A stretch of DNA of 20,812 nt from assembly GCA_003244035.1 (NCBI GenBank), contig QHBV01000087.1:20492-41303 (forward strand), written 5' to 3'. This document shows positions 12,650 through 19,655 of the stretch, one piece after another; within the stretch, counting starts at the first letter, position 1; every line of letters starts with the position of its first letter. The translations under genes were made by a program, and so were the position numbers. The stretch is from Solirubrobacterales bacterium. GTDB taxonomy: Bacteria; Actinomycetota; Thermoleophilia; Solirubrobacterales; Solirubrobacteraceae. Under the pieces are notes generated by a model. The model did not search any database and was not told the DNA's origin. It was given only the letters and a program-made list of their open reading frames with translations.

Positions 12650-13644
12650 TGCGCCCCCGAGCCGTCGAGCGAGCCCTGGAGCGCCGCCAGCACACGCACC
12701 ACGCGCAGCCCGCTGGCGCCGTCGGAGCGCGGCTGCGCACCGGTTCGCGCGCACTGGACGAAGTGCTCGCACTCGACCCGCAGCGGCTCGACGTTGGCGA
12801 TCCGCGGCCAGAAAGCCTCGCCGCTGCGGGTGATGTACTCGCCGTAGCCGCTGGCGGCCTCGTCGAAGCCCTTGTCGTAGACCGTCAGCTTGCCCTCGCG
12901 CGCCATGTCGTCGAAGGTCGCCATCCGCCGCGAGCCCACGACCGTGAAGCGGCGCTCCTTGTGTGGGTCGAGCCACGACAGGTGCAGGTGCGCGGACAGC
13001 CCGGAGGGAAAGCGCAAGAAGCAGAAGACGACGTCCTGCACCCCCTGGCGAAGGTAGGACTCGCCGTGGGCGAAGGCCTCGCACGGCTCCTCCGCCGCCA
13101 GGTCCAGCACCACGGAGATGTCGTGAGCGCCGAGGCTCCAGAGCGCGTTCTCGTCGGCGCGGAGCTGGCCGAGATTCAGCCGGTTGCCGTAGATGTAGTA
13201 AAGCTCTCCGAGCTCGCCGGTTCCCGCCAGCTCCGCGAGCTTGCGCACGCCCGGGTGGTACTCGAGCAGATGGCCGACCATCAAGACGCGCCCCGACTCC
13301 GCCGCGGCGGCCACCGCGCACTCGGCCTCGGCGACCGACTGTGCGAGCGGCTTCTCGACGAAGCAGTGCTTGCCCGCCCGCAGCACGCGCACCGCGAGCT
13401 CGGCGTGGCTCGGGACCGGCGTGGCCAGCGCGACCGCGTCGAGCGCAGGGTCGGCGAGCAGCTCGTCGAGCTCCTCGGCCAGGCGGACGCCCGGAAATCG
13501 AACCGCCGTGTGCGCGAGCGCCTCGGCGGAGGGATCGCAGCACCACGTCAGCTCGCAGTCCGCCAGGGCCGCGAAGTTGCGCGCCAGGTTCGGACCCCAG
13601 TAGCCGAGCCCGGCGACGCCGATTCGCAGTCCGGGGGCAGTCAT
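12646..13644 (-). CDS. Gfo/Idh/MocA-family oxidoreductase, WbpB-like
   Basis: A 332-residue NAD-dependent sugar dehydrogenase. The N-terminal Rossmann motif is GVAGLGYWGPNLARNF (residues 9-24), followed by the family's catalytic EKP at 97-99 in KHCFVEKPLAQS. The C-terminal alpha/beta domain contains GHLLEYHP and WSLGAHDISVV, where the histidine matches the usual active-site position. In the WbpB reaction, C3 of UDP-N-acetylglucosaminuronate is oxidised before amination. The genes on either side (WbpI-like and WbpD-like) favour this role over an inositol or glucose-fructose enzyme. Its ATG shares bases with the epimerase stop (ATGA, 13641-13644), and its stop overlaps the acetyltransferase start. 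Confidence 0.88.
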   Translation of the reverse strand: MTAPGLRIGVAGLGYWGPNLARNFAALADCELTWCCDPSAEALAHTAVRFPGVRLAEELDELLADPALDAVALATPVPSHAELAVRVLRAGKHCFVEKPLAQSVAEAECAVAAAAESGRVLMVGHLLEYHPGVRKLAELAGTGELGELYYIYGNRLNLGQLRADENALWSLGAHDISVVLDLAAEEPCEAFAHGESYLRQGVQDVVFCFLRFPSGLSAHLHLSWLDPHKERRFTVVGSRRMATFDDMAREGKLTVYDKGFDEAASGYGEYITRSGEAFWPRIANVEPLRVECEHFVQCARTGAQPRSDGASGLRVVRVLAALQGSLDGSGAQ

Positions 13645-14711
13645 CGACGTAGCAGCGTAAGCGCGTCGACTACGCGCTGCCCGGCATGGCCGTCGCCGTA
13701 CAGCCCCGGCCGCGACCGCGGCGGGTCGCGCTGCAGCGCCCCCAGCGCAGCAGCGCGATCAAGGTCGACGAGCACGTTCCAGCCGTGGGTCACGGTCTCG
13801 CCCCATTCGGTGCTCGAGCGCAGCGTCACGCACGGGACGCCGGCGAGGTACGCCTCCTTCTGGAGTCCGCCGGAGTCGGTCAGCACCGCGCGCGCGTTTG
13901 TCAGCAGGGCCGTCAGCTCGATGTAGCCCAGCGGTGGGGTCAGGATCGTGTGCTCGGCGCGCCGCAGGCGATCGAGCAGGCCGGCGTCCCGCAATCGGGC
14001 TTCGGTGCGGGGGTGGAGCGCCAGCAGCAGCGGCACCGGGATCCCCTCCAGCAGCTTCACCAGCAGCCGCAGGCGAGCCGGGTCGTCGACGTTGCCGGCG
14101 CGGTGCGCGGTCGCGAGCACGTACTCCCCCGGCGCCAGCCCGCGCGCGCTCACGAGGTCGAATCGGGCGCGGGCGGCGGGCGCCACCGCCAGCGCCACGT
14201 CCACCATCACGTCGCCGACCAGCTCGACCTGCCCGCCGACGGCTTCCCGGCGCAGGTTCTCGACCGCCGCCTGCGAGGGGCACAGCAGCAGGGCGCTCGC
14301 GTGGTCGGTCAGGACGCGATTGAGCTCCTCGGGCATCGAGCGATCGTAGGAGCGCATCCCCGCCTCGACGTGGGCGACCGGCACCCCCGCCTGGGCGCCG
14401 CTCAGCGCGCCCGCGAGCGTCGAGTTGGTGTCGCCATAGACGAGCACGGCGTCGGGCGCCGCCTGGGCCAGGATCGGCTCGAGGGCGGCCAGCATCCGCG
14501 CCGTCTGCGACGCATTGGAGCCGAGCGCGATCCCGAGCTCGCGGTCGGGCGCCGGCAGCCCGAGCTCGTCGAAGAAGACCGCCGAGAGCGTGTCGTCGAA
14601 GTGCTGCCCGGTGTGGACCAGCAGCTCCTCATGGACCTCCCGCAGGCGCGGCGAGACCGCCGCCGCCTTGATGAACTGCGGGCGGTTGCCGATCACCGTG
14701 AGGATCCTCAC
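13641..14711 (-). CDS. UDP-sugar 2-epimerase, WecB/WbpI family
   Basis: A 356-residue non-hydrolysing UDP-GlcNAc 2-epimerase-type enzyme. It opens with ILTVIGNRPQFIKAAAVS and then has HTGQHFDDTLS, VYGDTNSTLAGAL, HVEAGMRSYDRSMPEELNRVLTDHAS and the UDP-binding DSGGLQKEAYLAGVPC with RSSTEWGETV, all family landmarks. It inverts C2 of an N-acetylated UDP sugar to give the manno form. SMPEELNR-LTDH resembles the WbpI-type branch (UDP-diacetamido-glucuronate epimerase) more than E. coli WecB, in agreement with the WbpB- and WbpD-like genes downstream. GTG 14711 overlaps the aminotransferase TGA; the open frame continuing to 14882 is a shadow of that gene. Confidence 0.9.
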   Translation of the reverse strand: MRILTVIGNRPQFIKAAAVSPRLREVHEELLVHTGQHFDDTLSAVFFDELGLPAPDRELGIALGSNASQTARMLAALEPILAQAAPDAVLVYGDTNSTLAGALSGAQAGVPVAHVEAGMRSYDRSMPEELNRVLTDHASALLLCPSQAAVENLRREAVGGQVELVGDVMVDVALAVAPAARARFDLVSARGLAPGEYVLATAHRAGNVDDPARLRLLVKLLEGIPVPLLLALHPRTEARLRDAGLLDRLRRAEHTILTPPLGYIELTALLTNARAVLTDSGGLQKEAYLAGVPCVTLRSSTEWGETVTHGWNVLVDLDRAAALGALQRDPPRSRPGLYGDGHAGQRVVDALTLLRR

Positions 14712-15508
14712 GAACGCGCGAGCTCGGAGCGGATGTGCGCGTGCAGCGCCGCCGCCGCCTCCCCGGTCACCGGATTCGCCTCGCCGAAGACGTACTCGTC
14801 GACAGCCGCGATCGGCTGCACCTCGCGCGTGGTCGATGCCAGGAACGCCTCGTCGGCGGACGCAAGGTCGGAGAGCGTGCACACGCGCTCCCGGGCACTC
14901 GTGAGCTCGATCACCGCCGCCCGCGTGATCGAGGCGAGGATGTGCTCGTCCAGCGGCGGGGTCAGGATCTGCTCGTCCTCGGCCCAGAAGATCGAGCTCG
15001 TCGGGGCCTCGAGCACCCGCCCGTGCGGCGTCACGAGCAGCGCCTCGTCGAAGCCACGCTCGCGCGCGAGCCGCCCCGCGAGCATGTTGCCGGCATAGGA
15101 GAGCGACTTGATGCCGTCGAGCACGCGGGTGGGCGAGTAGGTCACCGACCCCAGCCGGATCCGCTGCACGCCCGGCGGCAGCGGTTCTGTCAACAGCAGT
15201 CGCCTGCCGCCGCGGGTGAGGACGATCCGCAACAGCTCGTGCCCGGCTGCCGGCCCCGCGTGGGCCAGCAGCCGGTGGGCATCGGCGCGCACGGCCTCGA
15301 GGTCGAGCGCGAGGCGCAGGCTCTCCGCGGAGCGCTGCAGGCGGCCGAGATGAGCCTCGAGCGCGAACGGCCGCCCCTCGTAGACGCGGATCACTTCGAA
15401 CGCGCCGTCGCCGCGGAGCAGGCCCTCGTCGGTGGCGGGGATTCTCGCCTCCGCTGCCGCCATGATCTCCCCGTCGAGGCTGGCGAGCGAGGCTTGCTGG
15501 TCGGTCAT
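14708..15508 (-). CDS. class IV aminotransferase (D-amino acid/branched-chain/ADC lyase type)
   Basis: A 266-residue PLP enzyme of fold type IV. ATDEGLLRGDGAFEVIRVYEGRPF is the typical N-terminal block. Lys134 in GIKSLSYAGNMLA is the expected PLP lysine, and the cofactor-binding block GRVLEAPTSSIFW carries the conserved glutamate (Glu167). Possible activities are branched-chain or D-amino acid transamination, or aminodeoxychorismate lyase; the sequence alone does not separate them. It is not a DegT/WbpE-type sugar aminotransferase, which has fold type I. It begins 10 bases after the pepT stop and its TGA overlaps the epimerase GTG, so it belongs to the same transcript. ATG 15508 was chosen at the homology start; the open frame to 15640 overlaps pepT. 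Confidence 0.88.
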   Translation of the reverse strand: MTDQQASLASLDGEIMAAAEARIPATDEGLLRGDGAFEVIRVYEGRPFALEAHLGRLQRSAESLRLALDLEAVRADAHRLLAHAGPAAGHELLRIVLTRGGRRLLLTEPLPPGVQRIRLGSVTYSPTRVLDGIKSLSYAGNMLAGRLARERGFDEALLVTPHGRVLEAPTSSIFWAEDEQILTPPLDEHILASITRAAVIELTSARERVCTLSDLASADEAFLASTTREVQPIAAVDEYVFGEANPVTGEAAAALHAHIRSELARS

Positions 15509-15518
15509 CGGCCGCAGC

Positions 15519-16820
15519 CTACTTCGCGGGGCTGCCGAAGCGCTCGGGCCGCGTCCAGACCTCGGCCAGGCGCACGATCGTCGCGGCCGCGGCGGCCATG
15601 TCCTGCACCGATGCCCACTCGCGCACGGAATGGTACTCATGGCCCCCCGTGAACAGATTGGGAGTCGGCAGTCCCATCTCGCTCAGGCGTGAGCCGTCGG
15701 TGCCTCCACGGATCGGGGAGCGCAGCGGCTCGATCCCCTCGGCGCGGATCGCGATCTCGGCGGCCGCGGTCACGTACGGGTTCGGCTCGAGATAGCTGCG
15801 CATGTTGCGGTACTGCCGGCGGACCTCGAGCTCGAGCCGCGCCCGCGGGTCGGAGTCGACGATCTCCCGCGCGGTGTGCTCCAGCAGCGCGACGTGTCCG
15901 GCGAGCAGCTGCTCGTCGAAGTCGCGCACGATCGCGTGGATCTGGGCGAGGCCGGGCGTCCCGCTCAGCTCGTAGGGATGGATGAAACCCTCGCGGCCTG
16001 AGGTCGTCTCGGGCGCGAGCGTCTCGGCCGGCAGCGTGGCGATGATTCTCGCCGCCAGCCGCAGCGCGTTGACGAGCTTCCCGGTCCCCTGGCCTGGATG
16101 AACGTCGACGCCGTGGATACTGATGATGACCTCGACCGCGGAGAAGGTCTCGTCCTGGAGCTCGCCGAGCTCGGAGCCGTCGATCGTGTACGCGCACAGG
16201 GCGCCGAAGCGCTCGATCTCGAACAGCGTCGCGCCCTCGCCGATCTCCTCGTCGGGAGTGAAGCCGATCCGCAGCGCGGGGCGGGGCAGCTCCGGGTTGG
16301 CGGCGAGATGGGCGACTGCCGTCATGATCGCCGCCACCCCTGCCTTGTCATCGGCGCCGAGCAGCGTGTCGCCGCTGCTCGTGACGATGTCGTGGCCGGT
16401 CTTGGTCGCCAGCTCGGGCATTGTCGCCGGGTCGAGCCGGGTGTTCAGGCGCGGCAGCTCGATCACGCCGCCGGGGTAGCTGCGGTGGACGATCGGCTGC
16501 ACGCCTGCGCCGGGGGCGTCGGGACTCGTGTCCATGTGCGCGATCAAGCCCACGACGGGGCCGGACGCGTTGCTCGCCTCGTCGCCGGCCGGCAGGGTCG
16601 CGGTTACGTAGCCGTGCTCGTCGAGCTCGGCGTCGGCCAGGTTGGCCTGGCGGAGCTCGGCGACGAGCAGCCTGCCGAGCTCGAGCTGGCCGGGCGTGCT
16701 GGGGGAGCGCTCGCGCTCTCGCCGCGACTGGGTGTCGATCCGGACGTAGCGCTCAAAGCGCTCGAGCAGATCCGGTGCCAGCGCCCCGGCGAGCGGGGAG
16801 GTGTAGGGCGCTTGAGCCAT
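15519..16820 (-). CDS. pepT: peptidase T (tripeptide aminopeptidase)
   Basis: A 433-residue M20-family zinc metallopeptidase that removes the N-terminal residue of tripeptides in the cytoplasm. The order of motifs fits PepT: a helical start (LLERFERYVRIDTQS), metal ligands in GLIAHMDTSPD and LLGADDKAGVAAI, the catalytic acid pair in FTPDEEIGEGA, then the lid domain with HGVDVHPGQGTGKLVNA. The closing motifs are SPIRGGTDGSRLSEMGLPTPNLFTGGHEYHS and REWA. Length is close to the family's ~410. ATG 16820 is preferred because the 21 extra upstream residues overlap the promoter of the divergent topoisomerase gene. It heads the minus-strand operon with the aminotransferase and sugar genes, an unusual partnership. 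Confidence 0.93.
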   Translation of the reverse strand: MAQAPYTSPLAGALAPDLLERFERYVRIDTQSRRERERSPSTPGQLELGRLLVAELRQANLADAELDEHGYVTATLPAGDEASNASGPVVGLIAHMDTSPDAPGAGVQPIVHRSYPGGVIELPRLNTRLDPATMPELATKTGHDIVTSSGDTLLGADDKAGVAAIMTAVAHLAANPELPRPALRIGFTPDEEIGEGATLFEIERFGALCAYTIDGSELGELQDETFSAVEVIISIHGVDVHPGQGTGKLVNALRLAARIIATLPAETLAPETTSGREGFIHPYELSGTPGLAQIHAIVRDFDEQLLAGHVALLEHTAREIVDSDPRARLELEVRRQYRNMRSYLEPNPYVTAAAEIAIRAEGIEPLRSPIRGGTDGSRLSEMGLPTPNLFTGGHEYHSVREWASVQDMAAAAATIVRLAEVWTRPERFGSPAK

Positions 16821-16846
16821 CGAGCGTGCAGTATTGCGGGCGCGGT

Positions 16847-16875
16847 GCGTGGGGCGATCCGTCCTTGGGTAGCCT
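16847..16875 (+). promoter_or_regulatory. candidate SigB/SigF-type promoter for topoisomerase IB
   Basis: GCGT (16847-16850), 16 bases, then GGGTAG (16867-16872), continuing as TAGCCT (16870-16875), six bases before ATG 16882. GNNT-N14-16-GGGTA is the Streptomyces SigB pattern. The distance implies a transcript starting at or next to the ATG, which also lacks a Shine-Dalgarno sequence. The -35 match is minimal. Confidence 0.35.
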
Positions 16876-16881
16876 CGCGCC

Positions 16882-17931
16882 ATGCGCGGGCAGCGTCTGC
16901 GGCGCTCTGACTGCTCCGGCCCAGGACTTCGCCGGGTCAGGCGGGGGCGCGGCTTCGGCTACCGGGAGGAGGACGGGCAGAGCGTCCAGGACCCGGAGGT
17001 GCTCGAGCGGCTGCGAGGGCTGGCGGTCCCGCCGGCGTGGCGCGACGTGTGGATCTGTGCCGACCCGTGGGGACACCTGCAGGCTACGGGGATCGACGCG
17101 GCGGGGCGCAAGCAGTACCTCTACCACCCCCGCTGGCGTGAGCGCAAGGACCGCGAGAAGTTCGAGCGGATGGTGCGCTTCGCGCGTCGGCTGCCGCGGC
17201 TCCGGCGGCGACTGGCGACGGAGCTGCAGGGCACCGAGCCGACCCGCGACCGGGTGCTGGCGTGCGCGGTGCGGCTGCTGGACGTGGGACTCTTCCGGGT
17301 CGGCGGCGAGCAGTATGCCGAGGAGGATCATGGCGTCGGGCTGGCGACGATTCGCAAGGACCACGTCTCGTTCCGCGGCGATGCAATCGTCTTCGACTAC
17401 CCCGCCAAGGGTGGCGTCAGGCGGGTGCAGTCGATCGAGGACCCGCTCTCGCGCGAGCTCGTGCGCTCGCTGCGCCGTCGCCGGCGAGGGGGCTCGCAGC
17501 TGCTGGCCTACCGTGAGGGGAGGAGCTGGGTTCCGGTGCGCTCCGATGACATCAACGACTTTCTGGGGCGCGAGGCCGGCGAGGGATTCACCGCCAAGGA
17601 CTTCCGGACTTGGAACGCGACGGTCCTGGCCGCGGCGTCACTGGCGGCAGGTGGCCGCGAGGCCGCCACTCCGGCAGCGCGCAGGCGCGCGATCAATCAA
17701 GCGGTGCGAGTAGTCGCGACGACGCTCGGCAACACCCCGGCGGTTGCGCGCCGGGCCTACATCGACCCGCGCGTCCTCGATCGCTATCTGTCCGGCTGGA
17801 CGATCGCGGGCGCTTTGGACGGCGTGAAGGAGATCCAGCCAGCCGACGATCGTGGACGCGCGCGGCTGGAGCGGGCAGTGCTCGACCTACTAGCCGACGA
17901 GCGCAGCTCCCCGGCGCTGGTGCGCGAGTGA
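16882..17931 (+). CDS. DNA topoisomerase IB (poxvirus-type)
   Basis: A 349-residue type IB topoisomerase, which relaxes supercoils by a transient 3'-phosphotyrosine link without ATP. The N-terminal DNA-binding part contains VPPAWRDVWICADPWGHLQATGIDAAGRKQYLYHPRW, a signature of bacterial members. The catalytic domain has RVGGEQYAEEDHGVGLATIRKDHV and GEGFTAKDFRTWNATVLAA. It ends with LGNTPAVARRAYIDPRVL, in which Tyr293 is the expected nucleophile. Length fits the family. These enzymes are scattered in bacteria and are thought to have moved laterally. Here it stands directly before a STAS gene of the sigma-factor module, 31 bases apart, and may share the stress promoter type. Confidence 0.95.
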   Translation: MRGQRLRRSDCSGPGLRRVRRGRGFGYREEDGQSVQDPEVLERLRGLAVPPAWRDVWICADPWGHLQATGIDAAGRKQYLYHPRWRERKDREKFERMVRFARRLPRLRRRLATELQGTEPTRDRVLACAVRLLDVGLFRVGGEQYAEEDHGVGLATIRKDHVSFRGDAIVFDYPAKGGVRRVQSIEDPLSRELVRSLRRRRRGGSQLLAYREGRSWVPVRSDDINDFLGREAGEGFTAKDFRTWNATVLAAASLAAGGREAATPAARRRAINQAVRVVATTLGNTPAVARRAYIDPRVLDRYLSGWTIAGALDGVKEIQPADDRGRARLERAVLDLLADERSSPALVRE

Positions 17932-17952
17932 TCGGTACCGATGATCGGTACC
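17930..17952. repeat. direct repeat of GATCGGTACC at the STAS promoter
   Basis: GATCGGTACC occurs at 17930-17939 and 17943-17952, 13 bases apart; each copy contains the palindrome GGTACC. The pair starts in the topoisomerase stop codon and covers the -10-like TACCCT in front of the STAS gene. The spacing of just over one helical turn fits a two-site operator, but no regulator is known. Confidence 0.5.
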
Positions 17953-17954
17953 CT
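17949..17954 (+). promoter_or_regulatory. -10-like element just upstream of the STAS gene
   Basis: TACCCT (TAnnnT) lies eight bases before GTG 17963, with no Shine-Dalgarno sequence between. It implies a leaderless transcript. The gene may also be read through from the topoisomerase gene. Confidence 0.35.
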
Positions 17955-17962
17955 CGCGATCC

Positions 17963-18295
17963 GTGCAGAGCCATTTTCGCCTCGAGGTTCACGACGATCG
18001 CGGCACGAGCGTGATCGCGCTGCGCGGAGAGCTCGACCTCGCCTCGAGCGGGGCGCTCGAGGAAGAGCTGACGCGGGTGCTTGCGAGTGGGTCTGGGGAG
18101 ATCGTGATCGATCTCCGCGAGCTGGAGTTCATGGACTCGATGGGCTTGGGAGCGCTGATCGGGGCGCACCGGCGCGCCCAGGAGGCGAACAGGCCCTTCA
18201 GCCTGGTCAGAGGCTGCGGCCAGGTCCAGCGCCTGCTGGAGCTGACGAGCGTCGCTGAGCAAATGACGTTCGTGCAGGCCCCGGATGCCGTCTGA
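17963..18295 (+). CDS. STAS-domain anti-anti-sigma factor (RsbV-like)
   Basis: A 110-residue single STAS domain. Strand-helix order follows the family: FRLEVHDDRGTSVIALRGELDLASSGALEEEL, then IVIDLRELEFMDSMGLGALI, then the final helices. Ser59 in MDSMGL is the position phosphorylated by RsbW-type kinases; when unphosphorylated, such proteins bind the kinase and free the sigma factor. Two RsbW-like genes and a SigB/SigF-type sigma gene lie within the next 2.2 kb, so this is very probably the antagonist of that switch. The start is GTG 17963, lacking a Shine-Dalgarno sequence. It converges with the first RsbW-like gene, with eight bases between the stops. Confidence 0.92.
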   Translation: MQSHFRLEVHDDRGTSVIALRGELDLASSGALEEELTRVLASGSGEIVIDLRELEFMDSMGLGALIGAHRRAQEANRPFSLVRGCGQVQRLLELTSVAEQMTFVQAPDAV

Positions 18296-18311
18296 CGGGC
18301 GGGTCATCCGG
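18281..18311. terminator. imperfect hairpin between convergent STAS and RsbW-like genes
   Basis: CCGGATG (18281-18287) pairs with CATCCGG (18305-18311), and an inner CCG-TCTGA-CGG extends the left side of the stem with a small internal loop. Both stop codons lie within it. It could end either transcript; there is no T-run. Confidence 0.35.
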
Positions 18312-19182
18312 CTGGCGGTCGGGAGCGAGGAGGGTCGAGCAGGGCCACGCGTAAGAGCTCTGAGCCTCCCACGCGAATCTGCTCGAGCTCGTCGCTGAGC
18401 AGCGCCAGCGGAGGGCTCCCGGCTCGTGCTCCTCCCTCCGACCTGCGGGCATCTGGGCCGGCGCTCGGGCCGGCGCGAAGCGGCCCGATCTTGAGCTCGA
18501 GCCGTCGCGCGCGGGCGCTGATCGCGAACGCGATCCGTCCGCCCTGCGCGTTGCGGGCGGCGTGGTCGGTGACCGCGTCGGTCACCAGGTACACGTCGGC
18601 GAAGCGATCCAGCGAAAAGCGCGCCCTGATCGCGAGCGCTCGTCCCAGCCGCCCGAGCACCCCCGTCAGCAGACCCACTGGGGAAACCGACCCAACCACG
18701 TCGCCGGAGATCCCATTGGCCTCGGCCGCCAGGCGCCGTTCCCAGGCATCCTCCGGAGCGGGGCTCGGCGGCGTGATCAGCAGTGGCTTGCCCTCGCGCA
18801 CGGCGGCGAACGTCATCGAGACCTCGGTCCCGCCGCCCGGAGGGGACCAGAACGTCGCCCGCTCCGCGAGTGCCTGCACAACCCGCATACCGACGCCTTG
18901 CGACGGGGCATCGGGCGGGATGCCTGTCCCTCGATCTCGCACGACCACCTCGATCTCCCTCTCGCTTGCGTACAGGAGCACCGTCAGCGGCCCGCCGGCG
19001 CCCGGATAGGCGTGCAGCACGACGTTGTTGCACGCCTCGCTGACGGCGGTCTTGAGGTCGTCGAGCAGCTCCGGGTCGGATCCAAGGCGCTCGGCGAGCC
19101 CTCCCAGCATCGCGCGCACGAGCGCCGGCGTCTCTGGCCTGCTCTCCAGCTCGAGGCGGACGATCGGAGGGTCGAGTGTCAT
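18304..19182 (-). CDS. RsbW-like anti-sigma ATPase with extra C-terminal domain
   Basis: A 292-residue protein. Residues ~8-126 form a GHKL/HATPase domain of the RsbW type: N-box with Glu49 and Asn53 (VSEACNNVVLHAY), the G1 box DRGTG at 83-87, and a glycine motif QGVGM at 95-99. Residues ~150-283 add a second domain, absent from ordinary RsbW (~150 residues). Its pattern FSLDRFADVYLVTDAVTDHAA, RLELKIGPL and SELLRVALLDP resembles a second HATPase fold that has lost the ATP-binding boxes. It probably binds and phosphorylates the STAS protein or holds the sigma factor. ATG 19182 follows AGAGAAG by six bases; the upstream in-frame start at 19248 would overlap the divergent gene. Function is inferred from fold and neighbours. 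Confidence 0.85.
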   Translation of the reverse strand: MTLDPPIVRLELESRPETPALVRAMLGGLAERLGSDPELLDDLKTAVSEACNNVVLHAYPGAGGPLTVLLYASEREIEVVVRDRGTGIPPDAPSQGVGMRVVQALAERATFWSPPGGGTEVSMTFAAVREGKPLLITPPSPAPEDAWERRLAAEANGISGDVVGSVSPVGLLTGVLGRLGRALAIRARFSLDRFADVYLVTDAVTDHAARNAQGGRIAFAISARARRLELKIGPLRAGPSAGPDARRSEGGARAGSPPLALLSDELEQIRVGGSELLRVALLDPPRSRPPAG

Positions 19183-19201
19183 TGGCAGCTTCTCTGCAAC
19201 G

Positions 19202-19227
19202 GGGTTCTGGCCGCGGTTTCCGGGTAG
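19202..19227 (+). promoter_or_regulatory. candidate SigB/SigF-type promoter for the second RsbW-like gene
   Basis: GGGT (19202-19205), 16 bases, then GGGTAG (19222-19227), 15 bases before ATG 19243. The -35 reads GGGTT, near the mycobacterial SigF pattern GGWWT. In other bacteria genes of the sigma switch are often under their own sigma factor, which makes this site plausible. Confidence 0.4.
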
Positions 19228-19242
19228 AGAAGTGATACCTCC

Positions 19243-19647
19243 ATGCACACATTCCTACGCGTCATCTACAGAATCGATGCTCGAGCGGATGGGCCGGCGC
19301 ACGCACGCCGGATCGTTGCCAGAGAGCTAGCGGCGATCGTTACGCCACGGACCCTGGAAGCGCTCGAGCTGATGGTCAGCGAGCTCGTCACCAACGCGGT
19401 CAAGTACGGAGCCACGGATCCGAGCGACACCGTGATGCTCGACCTGCGGGTGAACGATGGCGTCCGCTGCACGGTGATCGACCGCGGCCCCGGATTCGCC
19501 GAGCGGGACCTCGCCGCCGGGGACGCCGCAGAAGGGGCGGCCGATGCAGGCGGCTGGGGGCTCAAGGTCGTCGGGTGGTTGGCGGACCGCTGGGGGGTGA
19601 CGCGGGCGCGCGAGGGCACCTGCGTCTGGTTCGAGACGCAAGGGTGA
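19243..19647 (+). CDS. RsbW-like ATP-binding anti-sigma factor, single domain
   Basis: A 134-residue HATPase_c_2-type protein of the usual RsbW/SpoIIAB size. It has N-box Glu47 and Asn51 (VSELVTNAVKYG), G1 DRGPGF at 80-85 and the glycine-rich GGWGLKVV at 103-110 before the last strands (GVTRAREGTCVWFE). It is expected to act as a kinase of STAS proteins and as a reversible inhibitor of a SigB/SigF-type sigma factor; the sigma gene lies directly convergent, eight bases away. It is divergent from the two-domain RsbW-like gene across a 60-base space in which AGAGAAG occurs before both starts. Which of the two ATPases controls the sigma factor cannot be told from sequence. Confidence 0.88.
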   Translation: MHTFLRVIYRIDARADGPAHARRIVARELAAIVTPRTLEALELMVSELVTNAVKYGATDPSDTVMLDLRVNDGVRCTVIDRGPGFAERDLAAGDAAEGAADAGGWGLKVVGWLADRWGVTRAREGTCVWFETQG

Positions 19648-19655
19648 ATGCGGCT

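Noticed and set aside
12559..15098. Two long + strand open frames (12559-13926 and 13686-15098) opposite the sugar genes
   Set aside because: The minus-strand frames encode clear Gfo/Idh/MocA and WecB proteins with all motifs and overlapping starts and stops; the + frames are shadows with no recognisable fold.
14708..15508. Class IV aminotransferase as the missing WbpE of the sugar pathway
   Set aside because: WbpE-type enzymes are fold type I (DegT family). This protein has fold type IV motifs, so the role cannot be assigned to it on present evidence.
16421..17713. 430-codon + strand frame overlapping pepT and topoisomerase IB
   Set aside because: It crosses the start regions of two confident genes and has a composition typical of a shifted frame (Arg, Ala, Gly, Ser).
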